64,000 bases of DNA, taken from positions 24,172,387 to 24,236,386 of the forward strand of contig JAVDOI010000007.1 in NCBI GenBank assembly GCA_032191485.1, in the 5' to 3' direction. A program made the position numbers and the translations under genes. This stretch comes from Leptoclinus maculatus. Lineage: Eukaryota; Chordata; Actinopteri; Perciformes; Stichaeidae. The notes beneath the pieces were generated by a model that was given only the letters and a program-made list of their open reading frames with translations, did no database searches and was not told where the DNA came from. Shown in pieces: positions 1 to 14,220 of the stretch (within the stretch, counting starts at the first letter, position 1; every line of letters begins with the position of its first letter).

Positions 1-984
1 ACATGATCTCAGATACATCTAGATTATTCCCAAATTGAAAGTGTAAACAAACAGCGATAGAACAAAAAATACTGTTCTCTATCTGTGGCCCTGAAAACGT
101 CATTCATCCGTGTATGCTCATGGTTTTGCAGCATAAACAGACTCCGTGTTCCTGCATGGGAATCCGCAGTCTCCAAGTCTCAGTCTATAAATAACCATGT
201 TGTCCCTGTGGTGTCTTACTGACTCAGTCCCAAGAGAGGGAGGGTAGGAGGACCAGGCCAACCCCCCCCCCCCCCCCCCCAGAGGATGATGTGTTTATTG
301 ATTTACACTAACGTTGCTGCAGGCACTGCTGTCATTAATATACTGCACTGAACATAGCTGCGTAAATGTAAACCACTGTTTACTTTTGCTGTAATGTTAC
401 TTTGGATGTTGTGGCCAACACACTTAATTTAAGGGAGTTAAGGTTTCCTTGAAGTCATTTCTCAAGGAATGTATCACATATCAATCATGCCGACTGATCA
501 AATGTAGCCCTTCTGACACTGGCATTTCCAGTTTTTATGTAATAAAAATAACTTGGACGGACACAATGTGAGAGATGCGTCTTCAAAGTAGAGCAGTCTG
601 AATTAAAAGCATATAAAACCGTGATTAAGATCAACTATTATATTTGTGTCAGTACATTTTCAGAGCGGCGACACAAACAAAAGCATTAGATTTGCCTCTA
701 AAATAACAGAATAGTAAAAACTTCATAGCTAGTGTGTGATTGTCGTACAGTGTTGTAATTGTGCTCACTCATAGTTCTTTAAGCGGAGAGAAGACATACA
801 GTACCTGAGCTGTTGTGTTACTCACCAACTTTGGTTCCCCTCCTCTCCGCTGTCCCCTGACATTTAGTTTGCTATGGTAACAGAGGCGTCCCATCATGTA
901 CAGGGTAGTTTGCCCGTTCGGGAATGTGGCCTGTGGTGTGTACCTCACCTCTTCACTCCGTGGACCTGGATAATGGATTTGCCT
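1..984. other. Intergenic, no gene seen
   Basis: No coding exon, RNA gene or recognisable transposon is visible. The only low-complexity feature is a run of 19 C at 262-280. Confidence 0.6.
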
Positions 985-990
985 TTATAT

Positions 991-1034
<44 letters not shown>

Positions 1035-1744
1035 TCTGTCTCTCTCTGTCTCTATTTGTCTCTGTCTCTCTCTCTCTCTCTGTCTCTATTTGTCTCTGTC
1101 TCTCTCTCTCCGTCTCTCTCTGTCTGTCTCTCTCTCTCTGTGTCTCTCTTTGTCTCTGTCTGTCTCTCTCGCTCTCTCTGTCTCCGTCTCTCCGTCTCTC
1201 TCTGTCTGTCTCTCTCTCTCCATCTCTCTCTGTCTGTCTCTCTCTCTCCATCTCTCTCTGTCTCTCTCTCTCTCTCCGTCTCTCTCTGTCTGTCTCTCTC
1301 TGTCTCTGTCTCTCTCTCTCTCTCTCTCTCCGTCTCTCTCTGTCTGTCTCTCTCTGTCTCTGTCTCTCTCTCTCTCTCTCCATCTCTCTCTGTCTCTCTC
1401 TCTCTCTCCGTCTCTCTCTGTCTGTCTCTCTCTGTCTCTGTCTCTCTCTCTCTCTCTCCATCTCTCTCTGTCTGTCTCTCTCTCTCCATCTCTCTCTGTC
1501 TCTCTCTCTCTCTCCGTCTCTCTCTGTCTGTCTCTCTCTGTCTCTGTCTCTCTCTCTCTCTCTCTCTCCGTCTCTCTCTGTCTGTCTCTCTCTGTCTCTG
1601 TCTCTCTCTCTCTCTCCGTCTCTCTCTGTCTGTCTCTCTCTGTCTCTGTCTCTCTCTCTCTCTCTCCGTCTCTCTCTGTCTGTCTCTCTCTGTCTCTGTC
1701 TCTCTCTCTCTCCGTCTCTCTCTGTCTGTCTCTCTCTCTCTCTG
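985..1744. repeat. CT-rich satellite with higher-order structure
   Basis: About 760 bp of CTCTCT interrupted at regular places by CCGTCT, CTGTCTGT and CCATCT. The interruptions recur in the same order, so blocks of roughly 50-60 bp have been duplicated within the simple repeat. Long Leu/Ser ORFs on the plus strand and Arg/Glu ORFs on the minus strand are by-products of the repeat and are not genes. Confidence 0.95.
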
Positions 1745-3894
<2,150 letters not shown>

Positions 3895-4384
3895 GGGTGG
3901 GACAAGGGTGGTGTAGGTGATCAAGGAGAGGATTGGAGGGGATTATTTATCAGCTGCCTCTCCATGCTCCCTGCTGGAAGTATTCCTCCCGAAATGCCAT
4001 CAGCTGTTGATTATACAAGATACAAGATGGGATAGAGCCGATAAAATACCTACGTTGTATGGACTACAAACAATGAGAGACCACGGTAAACTAAATAATT
4101 ATTCCTCTCATAAGCACATTAGTTCTTTCCGAGGATGATTTGTTTTTCAAGTCCCGCCACCCCCACCCCACATGCTCCAACCAAGGGAGGATGACAGTAG
4201 TGATGCGCTGATCAACTCCAGCATTCAGAAGTGTGAAGCACCAAATACAAGTCCATTCAATAAGCATTATGAGCAAACACAGGAATTTTGTTTAGTTTTA
4301 ATCTTTAAATTAAATCGTTAAGCGTTCTCAAAGCCCCCATGTGAAAGAATTAAAAATGTCAGACTTGTATTGAAATGTTACAGG

Positions 4385-4813
4385 CAGCAATGCATACCTT
4401 GCCTTGCGCGGCAGTTCGATCTTCGCGATATCACGAGATCACATGGAAATCCATCTCCTCAAGGCTTCAAGTAATGCATTTGTGTCCAGACTCGACCAAT
4501 CAGCGTCCTGTGGGGAACGACTGGCAGCTGCAGGCGTGGTTTAGGAGTGTGTGACTAAACAAACAATGGCGGCTCCGCTCCTAATAAGGTTAGCGAAGAT
4601 GCTGCAATAGCATCGGTTATATCACAACTGGAGAGTTTCTTCATTGAAAGAAGAGCAAAGAACGGCCCTGAATTTCTGGATGGAAAAAGTGTTTTTGATT
4701 TTCTTCCGACTGGCAAGAGTTTGATTGACATCATCCAATCACCTGCCAAGTATATTTTGAATGCCCTTTTCAAAACAGCTTCCAATGACGGCTTCTCAGA
4801 TTGCTCGGTATAA
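4385..4813 (+). pseudogene. RecQ-like helicase fragment of a fish transposable element
   Basis: From 4595 to the TAA at 4811-4813 one plus-strand frame reads a coherent 72-residue peptide. It contains LESFFIERRAKNG, then KSVFDFLPTGKSLID, which resembles the Walker A region of RecQ-type helicases (typically D-V-x-x-L-P-T-G-x-G-K-S-L-I). Residues between TG and KS are missing, so the nucleotide-binding loop is broken. Upstream sequence (4385-4590, including an ATGGCGGC start-like motif at 4566) belongs to the same unit, which I recall as a dispersed fish repeat. An antisense ORF over 4555-4863 is a shadow. The helicase assignment rests on one short motif. Confidence 0.45.
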
Positions 4814-5137
4814 CAAACCATCTGGCGGGTCAGGTTAAAGCACCAGGACCTCCTCACAAACACAAACTAATGCCAACAGAATCATTTTGAAACGATAGAA
4901 GAAATAATCAACACATAACTTCTTGAATTTTAGAGGATAGATGTTGAAAACGAGATGGTATTCTAACATGGACTGTGATGTTTTTTTAGGATTCACTCAT
5001 TTTAAATGAAGCTTTTAACAGCCGTGATTGAAAGACGAGTGCAGTGCTTTTCTGGACATTGTTTTTGCCAAACGATGTCCTCGTGTGCAACACATGCAGC
5101 CTTGGCAGGCTCTTTTAAGAAAACAAGGCTTCCCCAA

Positions 5138-5140
<3 letters not shown>

Positions 5141-5174
<34 letters not shown>
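5141..5174. repeat. (CA)17 microsatellite
   Basis: Simple CA repeat. A second short one of about 11 units lies at 5297-5318. Confidence 0.95.
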
Positions 5175-5177
<3 letters not shown>

Positions 5178-5444
5178 CCTGCTCAGAACACTTCTAATTC
5201 CCGGCAAGCATGTCACAAAACACCTACGCTAAACCAAATGGGTGATTGTATGAAATAGAAATATCAAGCATGCACATACTTGTATGCATGGACAGACACA
5301 CACACACACACACACACATATGCGAAATCACAAATGTCATGTGATGTCAGTCGACGAGCAGCTGCTGGCATGATCATGGGTGACCTTATATCTACTCAGA
5401 ATAGAGCAAGGAGATATTTGTAAGTTCACTTACAACCCCGCTGA

Positions 5445-6624
<1,180 letters not shown>

Positions 6625-6830
6625 TGACTTACAGTCATTTAGCAGACGCTTTTATCCAAAGCGACTTACAATAAGTGTATTCAACATAGGTATTCAAGAG
6701 AACTACTAGTCACCAGAAGTCATAAGTGCATCTCCTTTTTCAAACAAGCATCTAAGAGCATAAACCAGAGCAAACGTACAGTGCAGAAACAAACTATGAC
6801 CAAAGACAGCTGAAAACCTGCCGCTCTCGT
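6625..6830 (+). repeat. SINE-like dispersed fish repeat
   Basis: The segment at 6633-6672 reads agtcatttagcagacgcttt followed by tatccaaagcgacttacaa. I remember this phrase from very many fish loci as the conserved part of an interspersed SINE-like element. The following 150 bp look like its decayed body. No target-site duplication was found. The family name is not asserted. Confidence 0.5.
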
Positions 6831-7083
6831 GACCCTCGCGTATGCATCGAGCACAAATCAGGCTTTAGGCTCTTTAAGTGATACTTACTAAAGATTTCCC
6901 TTAAATTAACTGGTTGTTGTTTCTCGCTGAGACGCTCAAAATGTCAGGCAAACTGTTCCTGAATCTGGAGGACAACATGTGGCAATACAGAAGTTGGACA
7001 ATAAAATGAACATCTCTCAATATAATGCAATGCAATTGCAATGTCTCCATTTCTGTCTCTAATTCTCTCTGCCCCCTCACCCA

Positions 7084-7085
<2 letters not shown>

Positions 7086-7177
<92 letters not shown>
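7086..7177. repeat. (CA)46 microsatellite upstream of c11orf96
   Basis: Pure CA repeat of 92 bp that ends about 185 bp upstream of the TATA box of the next gene. A 40-bp GA-rich tract follows at 7299-7338. Confidence 0.97.
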
Positions 7178-7178
<1 letters not shown>

Positions 7179-7360
7179 TCTCTCCTCATGTGTTTATTTT
7201 GGTGGGGTGACTCTGGCTGGCCGTCTTGCTCTGAAGGCCGGAACCATGACGGAGAGGGAAGGAGGGAAGAGGGAGGGACCTGGCAAACAGGGACAAGGGA
7301 GAGAGAGAGAGCGAGAGAGAGAGCGAGAGAGAGAGAGACAGTGTGTGGGTAGTGAGCTGC

Positions 7361-7368
7361 TATAAAAG
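7361..7368 (+). promoter_or_regulatory. TATA box of c11orf96
   Basis: TATAAAAG lies at 7361-7368, 22 bp after a GA-rich tract and 380 bp before the CDS start. Transcription would begin near 7390-7395, giving a 5' UTR of about 355 nt without a required intron. The match to the TATA consensus is good; its use is inferred from position. Confidence 0.6.
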
Positions 7369-7747
7369 AGAGTGCTGGAGCTGTCAGTGGCATTAACTTC
7401 AGCGGACTGAGATTCACACACACAAAACGAGAAACAGCCAGAGAGAAAAGAGACATCAGGCACCAGTTGAAACAGAAGCGTTCACATCGAGGAGTGAAGA
7501 ACAGACGCTGACCCGAGCAGCTCAAGGGCTCTTGTTTCGTTAAGACTGGTACTCTTCAGTGTGCCTGGACTTGGAGGTTTTTGAGGGTCCATTTGTTTGG
7601 CTTTGGACAAACTCTTGTGTTGAGGCTACTGAGACAGAGACTTCTCTTCAAATAGAGTTTTGAGACGTCGGCTGTCGTCTTTCAGCTGTGTCCACGTGCA
7701 TTTGATTTAAACCAGATTCAATTTCCATTTGGGCTTCTGTTCTACCA

Positions 7748-8128
7748 ATGGCTGCTGTCCGTCAGATGGTCATGGAGGCCTCCGGCTTCCACGTTCTGCC
7801 GGCCCACCTCATGGCCTCGGCCATGGAGGAGTTCCCCCAGCAGCTGCCCGTCCCCAAGGGCCCAGCGAGGGGCAAGAGCCGCTCCCGCCGACCTCGCGAG
7901 GCCCGCTTCAAAACGCAGCCTGTCACCTTTGCTGAGATCGCAGAGGTAGAGGAAGAGGGTTCCTCGCCCCTGGAGGAGGAGAGGGCACGCCGTTCCTTCC
8001 TGCAGTCCCTGGAGAACCTGCGGCGGAGCACGCAGACCCTCCATTGCCCGCCGGCTGCCCATCACAGCTGCACCCCCACACCTACACAGGCCAGCCTGGA
8101 CTCCAGTGACTCCGACTCCACCCACTGA
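7748..8128 (+). CDS. c11orf96: C11orf96 homologue, single-exon gene
   Basis: A 126-codon ORF with high GC and clear coding character in an AT-rich setting. Residues 2-35 contain ASGFHVLPAHLM, 40-53 are Arg/Lys-rich, and 54-96 hold the block FKTQPVTFAEIAEVEEEG...EEERARRSFLQSLENLRRST, which I recognise from vertebrate C11orf96 (also called Ag2). The C-terminus ends in the Ser/Asp-rich LDSSDSDSTH, again typical of the family. No known enzymatic domain, signal peptide or membrane segment is visible; the molecular function is unknown. The ATG at 7748 starts the conserved N-terminus. The gene is compact: TATA box at 7361, unspliced 5' UTR, AU-rich 3' UTR and AATAAA at 8916. That layout fits a rapidly induced, short-lived mRNA, which is an inference. 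A 183-aa minus-strand ORF overlaps it and is a shadow. Confidence 0.88.
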   Translation: MAAVRQMVMEASGFHVLPAHLMASAMEEFPQQLPVPKGPARGKSRSRRPREARFKTQPVTFAEIAEVEEEGSSPLEEERARRSFLQSLENLRRSTQTLHCPPAAHHSCTPTPTQASLDSSDSDSTH

Positions 8129-8940
8129 GCGGTGTGGGACGTGCCCATCTCCTGGCACCCGTGTTCCTCCCTTTCGCCTTGACGCCGCTTCAAACGGAGG
8201 CCAACTGAACTGAACCAAACTGGCCTGTCTGCCAGCCGACCTGTGTGTGTAAGCTGCTGCTGTCATACGCAAGTCTGCGTTTAATACTAACATATCAACA
8301 TACGGTGTATAGCTCCAAGATGCACAGGCTGGTTATACTGCTGTATAGATGCGATGAGTGGAAAAAGTAGCAGATGACGCTGCGTTGAGCACACTCTTCA
8401 AATGTATTCCTTTTCTACTGTACATGTCTGTGAGGAAAACTTGAATGATGAAAGTTGGTTTTTATTTTTCCATTCTAAAGTTGAATAGGAATTTTTGGTT
8501 CAAATCTGATTTTTCTACTTGAACAGTCACCATAGAAAGGACTGTTAAATTCATCTTGTGATTTACACTGATTACACACTGTAAATACTTTGACTGAGCG
8601 ACGGAAGTGACCTGGCCGCCACTGAAGCGGTAGAGTACCGTTGTATTTGTCAAGAGAGTTCAAGCTCTCGTTTCCCAGCTTCACCGTGAATGAAATCTCT
8701 TGCTTCAATTCCTGAGCAAATCAAAATGCCTTTCTAAATGTCTTTATTTATTCTCTTATTCTTTGTTCATAACCAAGTGGAGTTGTAGATGTGATATTTG
8801 ATTGCTCTTTCTGACTTCTAAAGTCAACTTGACTTTGAAACAAAATCATAACCTTTATACTTTATATTTGTTTTACTTTATACATATATATTACAATGTT
8901 TGCCATATGTACTTTAATAAATATTTTCAAGTATTTTGAG
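8129..8940 (+). other. 3' UTR and poly(A) signal of c11orf96
   Basis: After the TGA at 8126-8128 about 800 nt of increasingly AT-rich sequence follow, with ATTTA-type motifs around 8740-8755 (TTTATTTATTC) and an AATAAA at 8916-8921. AU-rich elements of this kind usually shorten mRNA half-life. The UTR extent is inferred from the poly(A) signal. Confidence 0.6.
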
Positions 8941-9474
8941 TCATTCTCTATTTCCATTCATTCTGTGATTTATATTGAGAAAGTGCATTTGCTGAAACAA
9001 ACAAAAGTCTGCATTGAGTTCTGTGTTATTCAGACATTTTTTGATACCAACTGAATTGACACTGTTAACCTGATTTAATACAGTAAATCTAACTACAGTG
9101 AAACAGAAAGAAACTAAGACATGTAATCAATAATAAAGACTTGCAAAGGTTAACAAGTCTCACCACCAGGACAACGGATCTGAGAAAACAACAGGGACCC
9201 TATTGGTTGATGTATGACAGAGACTATAAGGGTGAAGACATAAAATCCCATCAGAAATGCATATGACTAAATCAGGAGTACATAAAAGAGGAAGTTACGA
9301 GACAGTGGGAGGTGACATGTAGCCCTTACTGGCTGTCCGTCTCCAGTGTTATTGTTAAGATAAACTGACGTCCGACCCATATGTAAACACACAATACTTG
9401 GGTGCCTCTAATGCATGCATGCTGGGCTGGTGACGCACATTCAGTAAAGTCAGGTTTCCATCAGTGAACTCAGT

Positions 9475-9684
9475 CACACCATAACCACCAGCCTGATGAC
9501 AGAAGTGCCCTCCACGGCCGTCCTAATAACCCTTGTCTCCAGATCCGCTCGGTGACAAGGGGAACGTGATGCAAGACTTCCATCCGGGTAGACTCTGAGG
9601 AAGTACATCTTCAAGATGAGAGGGATGTTCTCTCCAGACGTATGATGGCTGAAGTGTGACGGACACATATTGGAGATCAGTGTC
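9475..9684 (-). other. Possible orphan terminal exon (unrecognised)
   Basis: Read on the minus strand, a good acceptor (ccctttctgtctcacag, just above 9684) is followed by about 68 open codons ending in TGA near 9475. The peptide includes SGENIPLILKMYFLRVYPDG and then a charged stretch. I do not recognise it, and no partner exon was seen at higher coordinates. It may be a relic exon, part of a repeat, or chance. Confidence 0.2.
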
Positions 9685-10236
9685 TGTGAGACAGAAAGGG
9701 TTTTTTGTTGACAGTGTTTTACTTATTGTCAACAAATCCTATGAAAAGACTAAAACCAACAAATGTTCATCCGTAACACTTTCGGACTTCCCTACTCTAT
9801 CTGTGGCACCTACCCTCAAGCCAATTGGTTCCCACTGAGGACATACTGTACGTCCTCAAAAACGAGACTCAGATATATAGTTTCGTCATTTTTTAAAGGT
9901 TATGTACTTTGTCAAAACAGCTGGGCACTGTAGTTTTTAGCAAACGTGTATCAAACAGGAGTAAATAGAGCATTTGTTGGGGACTATTTTTAATCAGGGA
10001 TTAATACAAATTTGGTCTTCTAGTAAGTATTTATGACACCGGGCCAATATATATGGTTGACTCTAAATAAACTGCAGTGCTCATGTTTACTGTAATGAAG
10101 GAACATGTACAAAGTGTGGCTCATTTATGTGTTTTCAATCGTGCTTGGACAACAATAATGCTTGAATGGATCAATGTCGGTTTGTTTCTTTTCATGGTAT
10201 TGGTTGACGGTAAGAAAAATACAGATTGTTGCCAGC

Positions 10237-10280
10237 CTTTCTTCCAACTGTCTTGCATATGCATGACAGTTGGAAGAAAG
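10237..10280. repeat. 44-bp near-perfect palindrome
   Basis: The arms are 16 bp (ctttcttccaactgtc / gacagttggaagaaag). The centre ttgcatatgcat is itself palindromic apart from one T:T mismatch. Confidence 0.9.
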
Positions 10281-10305
10281 TTGCTGTGGAACAAGTTGGA
10301 AGACG

Positions 10306-10349
10306 TTGCTGTGTCCACACATACATATATGTATGTGTGGACACAGCAA
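10306..10349. repeat. 44-bp perfect palindrome
   Basis: The left half (ttgctgtgtccacacataca plus ta) is followed without a loop by its exact reverse complement. It lies 25 bp from another 44-bp palindrome. The sequence between them repeats 'agttggaag..gttgctgtg' as a direct copy. Confidence 0.95.
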
Positions 10350-13198
10350 GCAAAGCAAACCATCACGACAACCCCTGACCCCGCTGCTGCGTCTGACATA
10401 AAACAAAGCACAACTGCCAGTTACTTCCTGTCTCGTAACCAATAAGGAGGATGGACAAAGACCAGCTGGTAGCACAATGTCTCCATGCCTCTCTCCTCAT
10501 CTCTCACACAAAAGCACACATTAGCCAGTGTTTGTCTAGAGCTGTCATACTTGACCACATCCACAGCAGAATTACTGCCTGTTTTTATGTGCCGCAATGT
10601 AACTCTGGAAGCATTTGCGTCACTGAAAGTTTACTTAAGGGTTGTAGAACAGTTCCGAGAAAGAGAGAGAGAGAAACAGAAAATTTGTCATCATGAGGTT
10701 GACGGATGATCCGGTTCAGACCTCCACTTTCCGTTCACTTTCTCCAGCAACCTATATTTTTATGTTGCAGAGGAGATGTGCAAAAGCATTAATGTAATAT
10801 ATCAAACAACATTTTGTCCCCACCAAATCTTATGTATGGGGACATTTCTCGCCTAATTAGTTTCACTGTCTGATTCTAACTGCATGTCAGATGCTCAGGG
10901 TCTTACGGCTTGAGATACATTTTATAAAATGTTGCCAGAAAGATGAGGAAAGAGTGTGACTAACTGTACACTTCTTTCCTCAAAATGAAAAATGTAAAGC
11001 CTGGTGTCTGGACACCAAAGGATTTTTCACCTTTGCTTTTTTTCCAACGCTCTGAGATTGAAGCTCTGATTACACTCCAGCTCATTAAAGGTTAAAGCGT
11101 CCCCTCTCAGAGGATCGGAGGAAGGAACCAGACCTGAGCTGAGTCCTGTAAGCAATAAGTTGAATCTTAAAATCATCAGGATAACAGTAGGAGAGTTAAA
11201 AGAGGGTTCACGCGACCCTGTGATGCATGGTGTCTTTGTAAACATCCTGGTCAAAGACAAAGCAGCTTAAAAGGGAAAATCATCTGGTGAATAGAACCTG
11301 CAGCACATGGAACAATCTGTACAAGCACCATGTCTGGCCAGTCCTCAAACGTGGAGGCTGAAAAGATGTAATCTTGTCAAAGTGCAGATGCGTTTGTTTA
11401 TTCTTTTTCCCCCAGTCATTGTAGGTGGGATGCCAAGATGTTTGAAAGGCAACATCACTGCTTTAAGTGCGCTATACTGTAATGACAGTGTGTTCGCTGT
11501 CTGACCTGCCAGACTCGATGAGACAGAGCCGACAGCAAACACAAATGCACGGCCTCCCACTGTTCAGGTTTTCTGACGCTATGATTCATCCAAGTGGAAG
11601 TGTACACATTTCCTCTTATCTTATATATAGGATCAACAGCTGTAAATTACATAAAGATCTGTAGGATGCACTCTGTGCTAGTCTACAAGAATTAACAAAT
11701 ACTTTTACATGCTAAAAGTAAGTGGAAGTGATATTATATGCATTGAGCGCTTTACTTTTTGATGACATGATGTTGCATTGTACCATCCGTTCAGAAAAAT
11801 ATCTGCAATAGAAATCGGAAACAGCCACATGGAACAAGTACATTTTCCAAAACCAGTATGGTCTTGTAGGTATCTCATGGTGAAAACACTTCAGCTTCAT
11901 GAGAACTAGAACCAAAATGTAATTTTACTAAATCTGATTTGGTGCTCTCTCTTCTGAGTAATAATAACAGACATTAGACATCATAATCCCCCACAAAGAT
12001 CTATTACCTTCCCAGACTTTGTTTAAGATAAAAACAGTGTGTGTGGGTGATTGTTTTTATTATGAATCAGGCCAATCTGTTAAACTGGGCTTCAAGATAC
12101 AGACAGATGATGCATGTAAGAAAGGTCACCGTAGCATAAAACAAACACCAAACGTTGCCTGTTTTTATGTGAAAAAGATATCCTGGTCTTGTGAAAGCAA
12201 TTTATTTTAAATCTGTCAATTAACAAAAGGGATCTTGCTCATTTTATTTTGTCTGGTTTGCTCCTGCTCTCATTATTCTTATTATGTTTTATTATTTTAT
12301 GTGTCCAACATATATTTAGATTTTATTTGGCATCAGATTTCAACAATTTGGAAAGTGACACATTATTTCAAAATGTCCCCAAAACAAGCAGAGAATGTTG
12401 TCAAACCAAGCCAGTTCTCTGCCTTGTTTGTAATACAAACACAAGCCAGGAGGCCGCTGTGTGGGGGCAGAGAGGTTTATTTTTAGGGTCAGTAAGGTGA
12501 GGAAAGGTTTTCAGGTTGCACCGAACTGAAGTCTTTCCCACTTCAGTGACGCAAAGAAGACTTAATTTACATCGTGACAGGGCTGCTCTAGTGATATGCA
12601 CTTTCATACATGTCCGCATGAATAATATCTAATACCATAATTGCCTTGGAACAAGAGTCCTCTCTGCCAAACTGAGAGCATCTGCTCAGTGATTCCACAC
12701 AGTCTGGAGGACATTATGGTGAGCAGCCTGTTGGTTCTATTGTGTGTTTGTTCTGTCTCAGAACTCACCCTAATTTCATTTTGATAAATCTTTTGACAAT
12801 TATAGCAGTGGATGTATGATGACCACTTGCCTGGCTGGTGTCAATTAGGGTAAGGAATTAACTTAAAATAACCTGTTGAATATCGCCGCTGTCGGTTACA
12901 GTTACTTTTCGTTTTTTAAGATAATACAACACTGTGTCGTCAAGGTTGGTATTGTGTCTTTATATATGTTTTTTTCCAAAATCCAGCTTGAATAGAGTTA
13001 TGAGGTTTTTGACCAGTGAATGTCGAGATACGTATTTTGACCTCATCCGCTGAGGTCACATCGCTAGCTAGCTACGCTAGTCTTCTCAGCAGACACTTCA
13101 ATCTATAATCACAATGTTACCATCATACCATCAGAGCTGCCTCTCTCTCCCTGCACTAAGTCCACGGCCCCAGAGAGCAGAGAAGCCCGGGGGCAGGG

Positions 13199-13231
13199 CA
13201 GTTTCATAAATGGGGGCAATTTATGAAACTG
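13199..13231. repeat. Short hairpin, 13-bp stem and 7-nt loop
   Basis: CAGTTTCATAAAT, loop GGGGGCA, ATTTATGAAACTG: a perfect stem in otherwise featureless sequence. No tract of T follows, and there is no adjacent gene. Confidence 0.7.
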
Positions 13232-13865
13232 TGGGGATCATTGCCTCAGACATAGTCAGATGAAATTGCATCGTCACTGTTTATCTTTAGCTCTGGTGTG
13301 AGCAACACTTCGTTCCAGAAAGAGGCCGACAGCTTGAGGATCCGATGGACTTACAAGATTTAGACACCATACTTTTGATTGGTTCAATATTTGTAAAAAA
13401 AAAAACACTGACAGACGTAAAGGGTGACCAGTAGCATTTATTAATAATAAAAAAAATTGAATTATGAAATATGGAGTTACAAGGTTCCCACAATATTCTA
13501 TGTAACCGTTGCCACGGTCTTTACCTTGAATGATGAATATATACAGTATATATACATATCTTTGGTGTTTTGGTGAATGTAAAGTAGAAGTGCTGGTATC
13601 TTTTTAAATTGTGATTTAAACAACACTGAAGCTGATCAATAAAGCAAACAAAGTTACAAATATGTTAAAAATGGTATTTTAGGTGTTGGTTAATACGGTG
13701 CTGATTGGCTAATAAACAATAATGACAAACAGGTGACAATCATCCCTAACAGGCGTATGAATATTTTTAATAGTAAACATTTTTCACTGGTAAATATTTA
13801 GCTGTCATTTAATAATAAACAGACTTAAACAGATTGTATAAAATTGTGTTTTATATTAAACTGGG

Positions 13866-14212
13866 CCTAGTGCCATGTATAAACATACCTCTTTATTGTG
13901 CATTCAATACTAAGCTATTCAAATAATTCACAGGATCATATATTCATGTTTTTATTTTAAACATGTGCAAGGTACAGTGAGTAGGGTGGCCGTGCCACTG
14001 CCATTTATAAACATACCTTGTCAACTGATACCAATGCCAATATCAACATTGCCTGTTAACTGCATGATAATCATGCATACACGCTATTCAAATTGATGTT
14101 TTCATTTTAAACATAAATGTGGAAACGAAAAATGAGTGATGGCCTATTAGTGCCACTGCCATGCATAAACATACCTGTTATCTTGCATACAATACTGAAC
14201 TATTACAATAAT
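13866..14212. repeat. Three degenerate tandem copies of a 120-155 bp unit
   Basis: Copies begin near 13867, 13989 and 14142. They share 'ggcc..gtgcca..gcca.......ataaacatacct', then 'gcat..aatact.a.ctatt' and 'tttcattttaaacat'. The third copy is cut short where the hAT element at 14221 has inserted. Confidence 0.7.
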
Positions 14213-14220
14213 GGACAGAT

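Larger units (their letters stand above)
8941..13198. other. Intergenic, no confirmed gene
   Basis: AT-rich sequence without recognised genes. Items listed separately are a possible orphan exon at 9475-9684 and the palindromes at 10237-10349. The ORF at 10077-10445 runs through the palindromes and has no familiar domain. Confidence 0.5.

Noticed and set aside
7742..8293. 183-aa minus-strand ORF
   Set aside because: Antisense to the well-supported c11orf96 CDS and without recognisable domains.
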